Source: Dillenia suffruticosa (lineage: Eukaryota; Streptophyta; Magnoliopsida; Dilleniales; Dilleniaceae). Taken from it: 64,000 bases of DNA. Where the stretch lies: the NCBI GenBank assembly GCA_033439265.1, contig JAVTVX010000012.1, positions 1,229,001 through 1,293,000 of the forward strand. The letters are read 5' to 3'. Numbering within the stretch: position 1 is the stretch's first letter; the number at the start of each line of letters is the position of its first letter. Both the position numbers and the translations under genes were made by a program. This document shows, piece after piece, positions 51,801 to 63,400 of this stretch. The notes under the pieces are model-generated. The model saw only the letters and a program-made list of their open reading frames with translations. It searched no databases and was not told where the DNA came from.

Positions 51801-54185
51801 GATTAATTCAAATAAATGAAATCTTCCATTAAAATGAAGTGACGGGCACCCATATGTACGTGCCCTTGTTGTGGCATGTTGACGAAGTTAAAGCTAAGAA
51901 AACAATCCATATGGCACAAGTTATTATTCCACCTTTAATTAGGCAAGACAAAAATATACAGTGAGAAATTCTTACCGCAGATGAAATCACTGCTTATCCC
52001 CATATCTGGGATAATCGACCTTATTTTTTGCACAAGTTCTAGGTAAGCTTCTCTGGTATATCCTCGACGCATTCGCTCAAGTACTGTACTGCTGCCTGTC
52101 TGTGCTGGAAGATGAATATAATTGCAGATGTTAGGTCTATCTTGCATCAGATACAGTAAATCATCTGGGAAATCTTTGGGATGCGGAGAGGTAAATCTGA
52201 ATCGCATCTCGGGGAACTCTAAGGATAGGCGATCTAGGAGATCAGAAAAGCGCAAACCCATAGTCTTCACCTTGCACGTGCTGGAAAATCCTTCACTATA
52301 TTTCCAGTTGGATCCTGGTTCAACTTCACCATCAACTCCAGATGCATCATTATAACTATTCACATTCTGACCAAGAAGAGTGACCTCCTTCACACCTTCC
52401 TTGCTTAGCTCAGCCACCTCTTTTACTATTGACTCCACAGGACGCGATCGTTCCCTTCCTCTTGTGAAAGGAACAATGCAGAATGAACACATATTATTGC
52501 AACCCCTCATTATAGAGACAAAAGCTGTAACAGAATTTTTGGATATCCGGACTGGAGTTATGTCAGCATAAGTTTCTTCCAGTGAAAGAAGAGTGTTGAT
52601 CCCCTTTTGCCCGTATTCAACCTCATCTAGTAACCGAGGCAAGTCCCTGTAAGCATCAGGCCCACAGACAACATCAACCATCTTTTCTGCATCTAATATC
52701 TTATCCTTCAATCTCTCTGCCATGCATCCTAAAACTACTACTTTTGGGGGATGTGCAGATTGAGACCTTCCCATAGCAACATTGCTTTTCCAGTGCCTCT
52801 TAAGAAACCAAAAATAGTTAAGCCTCTGCCACACTTTTTGCTCCGCATTGTCCCTAATAGCGCAAGTGTTTATAAAAATAATCTCTGCACTCTCAGGAGC
52901 CTCAACAACTTCACTATACCCAGCTTTCTTCATAATGGATAAGACAATCTCCATATCATTTATGTTCATCTGGCATCCATATGTCTCATGATATATACGA
53001 CCTTTTGGCAGAATTTCAGATGCTAGTGCAGGTCTACACATGCAAAATAATAGAAGGCATGAATTTCAATTTATAATACACTTGCAACCTAATTGAACAC
53101 AATGTAGAACAGATTCCAAACACTATAATGGTCTAAGAACAAAGAAAATGCCGAGGCCAACGAACAATTTACTATGTCCATGTTCTCAAATGCAAATGTT
53201 TGTCCTTTCTATTATTTACGGTGTCAAAATGTGATGGGTCATGTGCCAGAATATAGGCTAGAATCTACGCTGCGTGAATAGTTCCATAAATGAGTAGTCT
53301 CCCAGCACCCATTTGGACATGAGACGCTTTGTGTCTTAAAATTGGATTAAACTGTTACAACCTTATTGTGTCGCGTGCCTGTGCTTCTTGGGCTACACGT
53401 ACACGTTTTGTGTCTTAAAAATAAGCAAATATTGTTGCTTCAATCTTCAGAATAAGCCAGTAAAAGATATTCAGGACATGAACATATTCAAATCTCTCCA
53501 ATTTCTCCAAAAGCATTCGCGTTTTAATAGAAACAAATCCCAGAAAAAGCATGCACGTGTTTTTGCACATAATCATTCAAGTTGAACGATTGATATTAGA
53601 ATTATCACATCGCTAATAGTCACAATGCCCCAATAGTAGAAAGGCTACGAAAGGGTCACCAAAGCATTTGCTTTTTAATAAAAACAAATCGCAAAAAAAA
53701 AAAAAAAAGCTGCACATGTTGTTGCACAGAAACATTCAAGTCATACAATTGAGATTGAGAATTATCAGACTGCTAATAATCACAATGACCCAATACTAAG
53801 AAGACTAAGAAAGGAGACCCCTAACAACACAATAGGTTCGCATGCTCAAATCAATTGCTCAAATTGGGATGGGAAAAAAGTGAACTTACTCGGACTGGGA
53901 TTGGGTTTCAGAAGCAGAGAGAGCAGCAGTTTGAGCAATGAACTGGTGGAAGCTTGGAATGTCAGGTGGAAGGCGAGATGTTTGAGAAAAGCTTCTAGAG
54001 AAATTGGGAGAAAAGTTGGTCTTTCTCTGAGGCCCAAATGAACCATTACAGCAACTGATTGAGGAAAAGTGTGGCGTTGAGGAGAGAAATCTAAGTGTGA
54101 GGGAGCGACTACGTTGAATTCTGATGAGAAGAGCGTAGTGGGGATGGTTTAGGATGGAAGTCAGTGATGAGAGAGAAGACGCCAT
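48885..54185 (-). CDS. CDK5RAP1/MiaB-like tRNA methylthiotransferase (radical SAM)
   Basis: This family adds a methylthio group to N6-isopentenyladenosine at tRNA position 37. Three exons (53890-54185, 51976-53033, 48885-49396) join in phase to 621 residues, close to the plant family length. The first ~95 residues are Ser/Arg/Leu-rich and look like an organelle transit peptide. The UPF0004 domain supplies Cys119 (YGCQMN), Cys156 ([12 protein letters not shown]) and Cys202 (GCMAER). The radical SAM cluster is [10 protein letters not shown] (Cys277, Cys281, Cys284), followed by [22 protein letters not shown] and [14 protein letters not shown] domain lies near the C-terminus ([12 protein letters not shown]..., GDYVEVRI). 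Intron 2 is 2.6 kb with inverted duplications near its donor. [12 protein letters not shown] groups it with CDK5RAP1 rather than CDKAL1. Confidence 0.95.
49397..51975. other. Intron 2 of the MiaB-like gene
   Basis: The intron is 2,579 bases with no coding signal on either strand. It carries two inverted-repeat pairs: about 51110-51140 with 51736-51780, and 51704-51727 with 51920-51943. It also has a second copy of the donor context AAATTCTTACCGCA near 51780, matching that at 51966-51979. Confidence 0.7.
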
Positions 54186-55393
54186 ATGAAAGGCAGAGGG
54201 GTATGTGGACCGCGTTGGTGATTTGGGATGAGAACGAGTTCCATAGACCGGACCGGGTTATCCTCGGGCCATTCCCAAATCGCACTCTCTTGTTTTCCTT
54301 CTTTTTCCATTTCCATTTTTGTCCTGCATTAAAAAATTTATTTAATATACGAAAAGTAGGGATAAATATTACCCTAGTGGGATAGGGTAACACAAAAACA
54401 TAAGAAATAAAAGTTTTAAAAGTAATTGTCAACTAAATTTATTATGTAGAGGGAAAAATAAAAAATTATTAAATTTAGATACAAAAAATTTAAAATAATT
54501 TAGAGAAATTAATATTCTTGATTTTTAGTTTTAAAGAGAAAAAATTTAATTTTCTTCTATTACATTCACCTAATTAACAATCAAGGCCTTGCCGTCTACA
54601 AAGTATGATTTGCCATAACCTTTTGAAATGATGTACGATCTTGTAGAGGATATGCGGGCCAGACTAGCCATATATATATATATTTTTTTTTTTTTTTGGG
54701 TAAAAGACTAGGCATATATTGTTACCTCGAATGATCTTGTGGAGGATATGTGAACCATAAATATAAGAGATCCCTCGATAGACTTCTCTGCTTGGCATTT
54801 CAACCTAGTTCCTTGAGATATATATATATATATAAAATAAAATAGACAATTTTCGTCTTGAACTTGAGACTACTTTTTGAACAACATGTTAAGATGCTAT
54901 ATGCATTATAACTATGAGTGTTTTGACATTCAAGTAGAGTCGGACAGTGTTGATTCCTAAATTCGGTTTAAGTGTAGGTTAGGTGAGCTCGAATTCGTCG
55001 AGTTTGTATTTCTTGAGTTTGAGCTTGGCTCGCAATGTCATCGGATAGTGTTACGGATAGTGCATCAAGTTTGATTAAATTATATTCTCTCTTAATTAAT
55101 CGATTTCGGATAATATATTTAAAAGATTATATCTATAAATATATTTTACATATAAAAATTATTTTAAAAAGATATAATTAATCGATTTTGGAAATCTCAA
55201 CGACCGTTTAATCTCAACATAGTCTGGGCTCAGCTCCAGCTCCAGCTCGAGTCGAGCTAAGCTTTGACCAGGTAGTGTCATGGGTACTGGTGACACTATC
55301 CGAGTCTCATAACACCCCTGGTTATAACTATCTTGTCTACCTTATCTATTTATATCAGAGCTTTATTCCCTCAATTTGAATCTGAAGTTCCAG
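54186..55393. other. Spacer between the MiaB-like gene and the D2HGDH fragment
   Basis: The first ~150 bases are the MiaB-like promoter side. A segment containing GATCTTGTRGAGGATATG occurs twice (about 54628-54647 and 54732-54751). The 54970-55310 stretch has repeated GAGTTTGAGCTTGG and GGATAGTGT words and may be an old repeat. I searched for upstream D2HGDH exons and found none. Confidence 0.45.
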
Positions 55394-56664
55394 GTGATTT
55401 TGCCAAAGTAGTGGGGATTACAACTTGCATCTGAATATTTCTGCCTACCAATATTATGATAATGTAATTTCCGAGTTTGTAACTTGCCCAAAGATGCTAT
55501 TAAAAGTTTCAGGTTTTGTTAACTCCTGATTTTTAGATGTTAATGATGCAGATATTAACCCAAATTGAACCATTTGTTTATGAATGGACATCCAAACACC
55601 ATGGGAGTGTTACAGCTGAGCATGGATTGGAACTCATGAAAGCTGATAAGATCCACTACAGCATGCCACCTGCAACTGTAAGTGTTATTTCAGGTTCTTA
55701 GACCAGTAGTTCTAGTGATTGACTTGGTTCTTTCAAATTGGTTTTTCATATTTATTTTTTTATTTTTAATGTTGCAGTGATTCAGTTTAAGTTGTGATGG
55801 TATTGCTGAATTTTGCGGGCGATAATGTGTTTTGAACTTTTGACATGTCATCTTACTCTGCTGTTATATCTCTGCTGCTTAATGCAAGTGTGATAAATTA
55901 TTCACACTACTCTAATTACCCTTTTGGAGAACAGGATCTTTTGAGAAAAAAGATTATATTTCCTTTAGGCATGGCCATAGCTTGTATGCTTAGGGAAAGT
56001 TCAACTTTTTGGCAACCTAGAGTGTAAAAGAGTTAACTATTTTAACAGTTCTTAACCCTACCTCAAACATTTTAAGCCCATCAAATTGTTCCTAATGCTT
56101 AGTCGACTATATGGGCATGTGTCTAAGTCCACCCATGAATATGCATGACAGGCAGATGACAAAATCTCATCCTGTGAAAGCTTACTTGGGACATATATTG
56201 CAATCTTCATATGTGAATTTAGATAATTAGGGTTGAGAGAGTGGTTGCTTTCCCCTTACAATTTTCAGAAGGCTGTCCAAATGGAAGAAGTAAAGAGTTC
56301 TGCTCCAATAATTTAGTGCAGAAAATTGTTGCAGAAAAACGGGACCATAGTTTGGTCATAATTTTCTCAGAGTCACCCATTTTGATGGGTGAAGATTAGG
56401 GTGCTTCTTGCCTGCACTTTAAAAATTGCAATAGACTTAATTCAGGAAATTTAGACTAAGCTTGAGCCACAGCAGTAGCATTCTCTTAAATCTACATTGT
56501 AATGTAATCTACTTTTGAATAAATTCTATGCTTTTGTGTTGCTTCTCTCACACGGAACATACTGTGATTGACAGGTGCAACTAGTGACCTCCGTAAAGAA
56601 GGTTCTAGACCCAAAGGGTATACTTAACCCATATAAAGTTCTTCCACACTCCCTTGTTCCTTGA
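55394..56664 (+). pseudogene. D2HGDH: D-2-hydroxyglutarate dehydrogenase, 3' fragment
   Basis: D2HGDH is a mitochondrial FAD enzyme that oxidises D-2-hydroxyglutarate, normally about 560 residues. Only the last three exons remain (55394-55463, 55552-55677, 56575-56664), all with plausible GT/AG borders. They encode GDFAKVVG..., NLHLNISAYQYYDN, IEPFVYEWTSKHHGSVTAEHG, LMKADKIHYSMPPAT and the C-terminus VLDPKGILNPYKVLPHSLVP. In the first of these exons the expected YGHLGDG is missing between VVG and NLHLN, with a change of frame, which removes the conserved His of the metal-site motif. Expected upstream exons with the FAD-binding domain are absent from the 1.2 kb before it. The position next to the MiaB-like gene and UBC17 matches the ancestral locus, so this is probably the decayed original rather than a stray copy. 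Confidence 0.87.
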
Positions 56665-56767
56665 ATATTGTTCTCACCTTTGCTGTTCCCAGAATTGTCC
56701 TATGAGAGTTTGTGTGTGATGTAGTGGTAGTGATTCTGTCATTTGCTGGAAAATATGGGAGCTCTCT

Positions 56768-56804
56768 GTCTCTCTGTCTCTCTGTCTCTCTGTCTCTCTG
56801 TCTT
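56768..56804. repeat. (TCTCTCTG)n microsatellite
   Basis: Four to five perfect octamer units lie just downstream of the D2HGDH fragment's stop codon. Confidence 0.9.
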
Positions 56805-59531
56805 CCCTTTCTATTTTCTGGTTGAAGTGATAAGGGTCTAGGATTTTTCGGTGGGATACATCATTAAGGCTTCTGGGTAGGAGGGGCTTAGTAGTGTTAT
56901 GCTTGATGGTTCAAGTGGAAAGAACTTGGTTTCAAGGGAATAAAAAGGTTGTGCTCTAGGTTAAAGCTATTATTCTACTGTTAGTTAAATTAATGTCAAT
57001 CTTTTATATCAAGGTAGGTTGTACAGTTTTAGGTTGCTCTTGCCCTTCTATGTGTCTTCTATTTCTTCCTCCCCCAACGAAGTGAGCAGCATTCTATTCT
57101 TGGATGAGATGACAGTACTTGCCAAAGACGGCTGGCTGAATGAAACTAGCCAGAAGTAATCTACTCAGAATTTACATTTGTTTCGGTGGTAATTTCACTC
57201 TGATGCTGTATTTCAAGGGCGCCTAGTCAAAACCATCCACTCTGTTGTTTAGGTTAGTCAGATGCACCCTATTTATGTCATAGATGCAAATGAATTCCCA
57301 TTGGCACGTCAACTCATCAGACATGATACAGTTACCACTTACGAGGGTTCTGGTGGGAGAAGATGATTCTCCACTTAAGCAATATTGTTACAATGCTAGT
57401 GCAAATGACATTCTTGATGTGCGTGTCGACCTCTATTCTTTAAATCTATGCTTTGAAAGTAAAGACATACAATACAAAGGAAATTGCCAATCTACTACTC
57501 TGCTAATGTGGCTGTGGGTTCCACTGCAAAAATCTTTGTACCGATTGCTTTGAATGCAGAACCTTTTAGTGATTAGTTTAGATTATAGAGGAGCTCATCA
57601 TCGAATCAACTTGGACATGAAGGTGGAAGTATTAGTATATCGCCAAAGTTGCATCAATCTAAATGGAAGATCTCTTCCCTGTCCGGCTCTAAATTTTCGT
57701 GTCAGATGCAATCATTTCTCAAAATTAATGTAATTTCTAACTCTTCTGAAGTCTGCTGATCTATTGCATAAATTTGCAGTTTCCTCTGGAGCTTGAAACT
57801 GACGATTTCTAGTTAAACCAGGTGAGGTTTTTGAGTGCAAATATGGGTTCTAAGTATATCTTCAGACAGATAACCCTGGAATTCATTGTAAACAAAGGTT
57901 AGAATACGCTAATCTTCATTTGCTAGGGTCGAGATTCCGGCTTCATTGGGAAAGAGATCAGGAGTACCTATATTGTACGAAAAGACAAGGTGGGAAGAAT
58001 ATCTTCCCTCTCTATTAAGGGAAGTCTGAAGCATCTTGTAGTGTCACTGTTATTACCCATGCCTCTGAAATTATAACGTAAAATGTATATTATATTTTTT
58101 CCATTAATACAAATTTTTGATTTTGTTCCCAAATGAATGGCATGCAAGCAACCTAACAAATGCATTTGACTTGAATATTCATCAACAAGGGAGAGGTTAG
58201 ACTCCATTTAGAATTTGGAATATAGACAAGCTAAGCTAAGAATTATTTGGTTCTGGGTTTGTCTATCCTGTCAAATGTGAGTAAATATGATCTAAAACGG
58301 AAAAATTAAAAGGCCCCATTTTATAGAAATATAGTCGAGAGAGAGATATCAGGTAATAAAGTGACATTTTCATTTCAAATCTTCAGGTAACATCAACACC
58401 ACGGATTGAATGGTTTAAAATTATATTTTGATTAATTTAATTTAAGATTTTATAAAAATCTAACTAAGAAATCACTCTATTAATATAATTTTTTAAAATT
58501 TAATTTTAAAATCTATTGTTGCAGAGGTAAAGAGCCCATAATTATAGCTTCACAGAACCCCCTAACCCTATTTCACCGCCTACAATACTTTTTTTCTTTT
58601 ATTTTATTGTCTCAAATATTTATAATATTTATCATAAAAATATTAGTAATTGACTTGATAATAAAACATCCTATTTTTTTTTATTATTAAAATAGATGAA
58701 TTTAAAGTACAGTGTCAATTTCAGGTATGATAAAACATATATTTATCAAAGAATAATATTCTTTTCCGGTACTCACATCGCACGCATTCTAACAATCCTA
58801 TCAAACAAAAATAAAACATAAAATACAAAATATAATTAAATTATAGTCATAAGGTAAACTCATCTCTCTGACTCAACCTCTTTGAAACAATTTTTAGTCG
58901 AAGAATATTATATAAATCATTAAATTAATTTTTAAATTAAATACAAAAATTTTAAAATATACCGTTAAACTTATTTTATATAATACAATTATGTCATTGT
59001 AAAAACATTCAAATGTTTAATAATTATTATGTTTTTTTTTAAATCGAGATTTAGTATTTAAATTTTTATGAATGTGTATATTTTTATGATTTTACGATTT
59101 TTATGTAACAATTTATATATGTATACATAACTTAATTATACCAATTATCAGTTGGTTAAGTAGAATTTGATACTAAAGTTTTTAATTAACATTTTGAGTT
59201 TGACTCGTTAATTAAGTATAGAACAGATTACGTCGGGAAACTAACTATTTTAAATGAGTTATTATAAATTTTAAATTTAATTAATTGAAATATGAAATTT
59301 AAATATCTATCGATATATTAATAAAAAAACTAAATTATTCTTTGCAACCCAAAGAGTAAAACGGGAAAAAGATTTCTTAAGCAAAAATTGAACTCGTCAA
59401 GGCAATTCGAACATATTGCTGTCAGAATCAGGAGATGCTTTGGGCAAAACCTGAAAGATTATAATTTCAATTTTTTAAAAAAAAATAAATGGAAACTAAC
59501 AATAATATAAATAAACAAAAAGAAAAAGTTC

Positions 59532-59540
59532 TATATAAAA
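59532..59540 (+). promoter_or_regulatory. TATA box of the UBC17-like gene
   Basis: TATATAAAA lies 84 bases before the start codon, leaving room for a transcription start near 59565 and a short leader. Position and sequence fit a plant TATA box. Confidence 0.55.
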
Positions 59541-59623
59541 GGACCAAATGGGGTTAATCCCAAAGAAAACATGCAGCGTATCCTTCATCTTCATTGCCGG
59601 AAATTCACGCTAATCTCTCAACA

Positions 59624-59651
59624 ATGACTAGTTCCTCTGCTGCTTCTCGCA

Positions 59652-59685
<34 letters not shown>

Positions 59686-60431
59686 ATTTTTTTTCTTTTG
59701 CTAATGTTGATTGTTGAGAATCTGTAATCTTTTTGTCTTTCTGGTTGACTTGATTATGAAATCACAGGCTTTGAGCAAGATTGCCTGCAATCGGCTTCAG
59801 AAGGAGCTAGTGGAGTGGCAGGTCAATCCTCCTACTGGATTCAAACACAAAGTCACCGACAATCTTCAAAGGTTTCTTCTTTTCTAGGGTTTTCATCTCT
59901 TCACTTAATGGTTTTGAAATTTAGGGTTTTCATCTTCACTTGTGATTGATTTGATTGACGCGTTTACTTATGTATTCATGTTGGTGGTTCTTTTATCGAT
60001 ACCATGTTATTGTTAAGTGTACGATGATTACTGTTATGATTGATTAGGGATGCATGTTGTCGTGTTTTCAGGTTCGGGTCTTAGAAATGTTCTTTTTATG
60101 TGATTTAGTACATGTGAAAGTGATGATTATGATGGTGATTATGTTTTTGGCTTTTGATGCGTGAAAAAAAAAAGATGGGTGATAGAAGTGAATGGAGCGC
60201 CAGGAACCCTTTATGCAAATGAATCATATCAGCTTCAGGTTGATTTTCCGGAGCATTACCCTATGGAAGCGCCTCAGGTTGATTATTCAGTTTGCTAGAT
60301 TTTTGTTGGGTACTTCATACGAGTGGGCTTTTGCTGTTAATGTCGGTGTTGAATTTTGGTGAAACAGGTTATTTTTTTGCATCCGGCTCCTCTGCATCCC
60401 CATATTTATAGCAACGGGCATATTTGTTTAG
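59624..60431 (+). CDS. UBC17: Ubiquitin-conjugating enzyme E2, UBC16/17/18 type, 5' part (exons 1-4)
   Basis: E2 enzymes carry ubiquitin on a cysteine thioester. Four exons (59624-59653, 59768-59871, 60175-60277, 60368-60431) join in phase and give the first 100 residues. The UBC fold begins with ALSKIACNRLQKELVEWQ (11-28), continues through WVIEVNGAPGTLYANESY and VDFPEHYPMEAPQVIFL, and reaches the active site HPAPLHPHIYSNGHICL with catalytic Cys99. The sequence is typical of the plant UBC15-18 subgroup. The rest (DILYDSWSPAMTV...) is not found up to 64000, so intron 4 is at least 3.57 kb and the gene leaves the window. The exon 3 acceptor is odd: a run of purines (GTGAAAAAAAAAAAG) instead of a pyrimidine tract. 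The exon 1 donor is the start of a CT microsatellite. The symbol rests on family and gene order. Confidence 0.9.
59654..59682. repeat. (CT)n microsatellite forming the UBC17 exon 1 donor
   Basis: The intron starts GTCTCTCTCT and continues as about 14 CT units. The 5' splice site therefore consists of the microsatellite itself. Confidence 0.9.
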
Positions 60432-63400
60432 GTAAAGTACAATATTTCCTTCTCGTAAAATTTGGTCCTTATTTATGGTTGCAAACCCTATCTCTTAATA
60501 ATTTCCCTCATGCTCATCGATGAGTTAAATTAGGGAGTAAGCTGTTGGAAGAAAGAGCTTGGCATCTTTATGTGAGCTGATTGAATTTTTGGTTATGTCA
60601 ATTTTAGTTCTATTTATACTTAGTTGGCTGATTTTTTGAAGATGTTCACGTGTGCTGTGAATGTGATAAGTTGACTTAATATAATTGCAGTCTTAAATGC
60701 TGGTTAATAAGAATCATTTACATGTTAAGCATATATTCATGAGTTGTCTCCCAAATTAAGTTGGGGTTATCCTAAAGATGCAATTTCTTTGGTAAGATCA
60801 CTTTTCTATTTCAATGTTCAGGTTTTTTCGTGGAATTTCTCAAGATTATTTTACCAAAATGGGAAATAGAAAAGTGATGCTCAGTTTATTTATTTCTTTA
60901 ATTTTCTTCTCATGCGTTGAACTTTGAAACTTCCAAAACTATAACAATATTCTTTTTCTTTTTTTTTTTTTGGCCATAAGCAATGTCATACAACTATTCA
61001 TCACAAGACAATTCATCAATTATGGTTCTTTTCTTGTTCTATGTTGTCATGAATGGTTGTGGTTTTGTAATAGCTAAGGAGATCCCAAAAAAGAGAAATG
61101 TTGTCTTTGTTTTGTCACTGTCAATCAAGTCAATAACCTTAAATTCTAATAATATGCCAAATATGGGCTATTCTGCTTTGGGCCTTACATGCTCTTGAAG
61201 CTCACCAGTCTGAGTGGAATGTAAAAGTCTTCGTTTAGGTTCTCCAAATTGAGGTCCAGGATGTTTACCATAAACTTGATTGTTTTATCGATGAGGGGTA
61301 GCCTTGGTTTCCAGGCCTTGAGGAGCATGGGCCATGGTGATCCTTAGTCTTCTTTCTCCGTTTAATCTTGTTGTGGTTGTTCTTATGATAATCATAGTAG
61401 AAGGGGTGATTACTATAAATAGTTACTGCATGAAAGAGAGGTAGCAACTCACAAAATCTTCCTTTTATCCATTATAAGGTTACATGAGTGGTTTGGAGGT
61501 TTCTTCTATCTTGAGTAGGTCTTGGATAGGTGATTCCTTTGCTGTTTGAGTAGAAGAAATTTCTTACAGGAAAAAATGAAGAAGAGCTAAGTTGTATCCT
61601 TCTATTCCTGTTGGGACTTTGCACCTTGACGGCATAGTCCCATCCTGTGAAGCTCTATGTGGGATGGTAGAACTTCTCCAGAGTCTTATGGATAGGTGCC
61701 TTTCATTATTGTGATTTTTTCTGACCCCTCCAGTTGGATGTGGGGCCTATTCTAAGTGTTTCTTATGCTTTTCTTTTTTCATTCCGTGCATCACTCTGGT
61801 GTAATAATCTTCCTTTCTTATAAAGTTTCTATTTGTTTGATAAAAAAATATTGTTTAAGAGTGGCTTGGATGAGATTGCTCTCTATCATTGCACTTTTTT
61901 GAATCTATCATCCTTTTCATAATATGGGAGCCCATGATGTGCTCTATATTGTGTAAGAGCTCAAGGCCTCACTGAGAGTGGTTTAGTTTCAATGTGTCCA
62001 GCACTAATCATGATTGATAGTGTAACGATTACTAGTAAGTTATAAGATATCAAATCATCCTATTATCCAACAATCCACTCAGGAGTTTTTATGTGATTGC
62101 TACGGTGGGACATTCTCCTTGCTTTTTTGGGGGGGGGGGGTTGGAGGGGAATTTTAGTCTTATACTCTTCTTTGGCACTCCTGTGGATTTGAAGATTGGA
62201 CTTTCAATATGTGAATTCTCCATTTTTTTCAATTTAATCACAAATAATAATAAAAAAAAAATTTACCTACCATCCTCAACTTCCAACGAAAGTTACAACT
62301 TTGGTTATATAAAAATTAACTTTCATTCACCCTGTAGGTGCCTATGTGGTGCTGACAGGGATGCCATGTGGAAAAAATATTATTAAATATAAAAAATATT
62401 GAAACATTTTTTTCAAGAATGAAATTAAGTAGATCAAGAATATACGAGAGAATGTATTACACTTCGGTGCAGAATTGCTTATGGAGTTCTCCATCCTCAG
62501 GAGGCATTGGATGGAGTTCTTCTGAATAATAGCCAAAATGAGAGGGAAACTAAGAAATTCACAAAATCATGAGTGAAGGACCAGCCTGTCAGGTGAGCCT
62601 AGAAAAAAATTAATCGTGGGGACTGGAATGAAGACCGGCTCAAGCTTAATTATACAAAAAAGAGCTCTGGTGTGAGGAAGTAGATTGGGTAATAAAATGG
62701 ACTCATCCTAGTGGGAGGCCTTGAGATTGCTGCGATGAAGGGAGTATAATTTGTATTTATACTAGTTGGTCAAATTAGGAGTCATGTCCTGGAACCAGCC
62801 GGGAGGACGGATGTAGCATGATGGAGGCATAGCAAAATGGGGGTGAGGAGAGGGAGTTGATGATGGGGATCTAAGGATGGTGGTTGGGGTCAAGTTATGG
62901 TGGCCGTGGGTTTTTGACAGCAGTGTATAGAGATGATGTGGATAATGCCATTGTGTTTGGTTGTGATTCACAGTTTGAATATTTTTTGGGGAGGATTTTT
63001 GAAGTAATTGTTCCCTTTGGGAGCAATTTCCTTGGTTAATTAATATATCTTCTTTTTATTCTATTTTCATATTTTATAATTTTCTACCCATGTGGCACCT
63101 TGTCAATGCCCTGTAAGTGCGTGCTTACACGTGAATTTGAATGTTAATTTTGTTGTGAAACTAGAATGGCAACTTTTGTTGAACGTTTAAAACCTATTTT
63201 TTAGGAACTAGATCAGAAAAGAAACTTATTTGAGTATACTTCTTTTTGATGAAGATGTTTGAAGTGGAGACATTTTCATCTCTAACGTATTCTCTTGTCT
63301 ATACCCATGTTGAGCCTTTTTTGTTGTTTCCCTAATTCCACTCCTTTGAGTAGAAATGGATCTTGGAATCTTGGTATTCACTGGCATTTAATTGTAAATT

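Larger units (their letters stand above)
56665..59623. other. Spacer between the D2HGDH fragment and UBC17
   Basis: About 3 kb without a recognisable gene. An octamer microsatellite (TCTCTCTG) lies at 56768-56804. Open frames at 57284-57553 and 57968-58207 show no domain. From 58380 the sequence is strongly AT-rich up to the UBC17 promoter. Confidence 0.45.

Noticed and set aside
57284-57553. 89-codon frame between the D2HGDH fragment and UBC17
   Set aside because: No domain and no match to missing D2HGDH parts.
61200-61850. Truncated LINE-1 3' end
   Set aside because: Only the tail resembles one; no reverse transcriptase or target duplication is visible, so it is mentioned only within the intron entry.
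62093-62386. 97-codon frame with a glycine run
   Set aside because: It lies in UBC17 intron 4 and contains a homopolymer-derived Gly tract; no domain.
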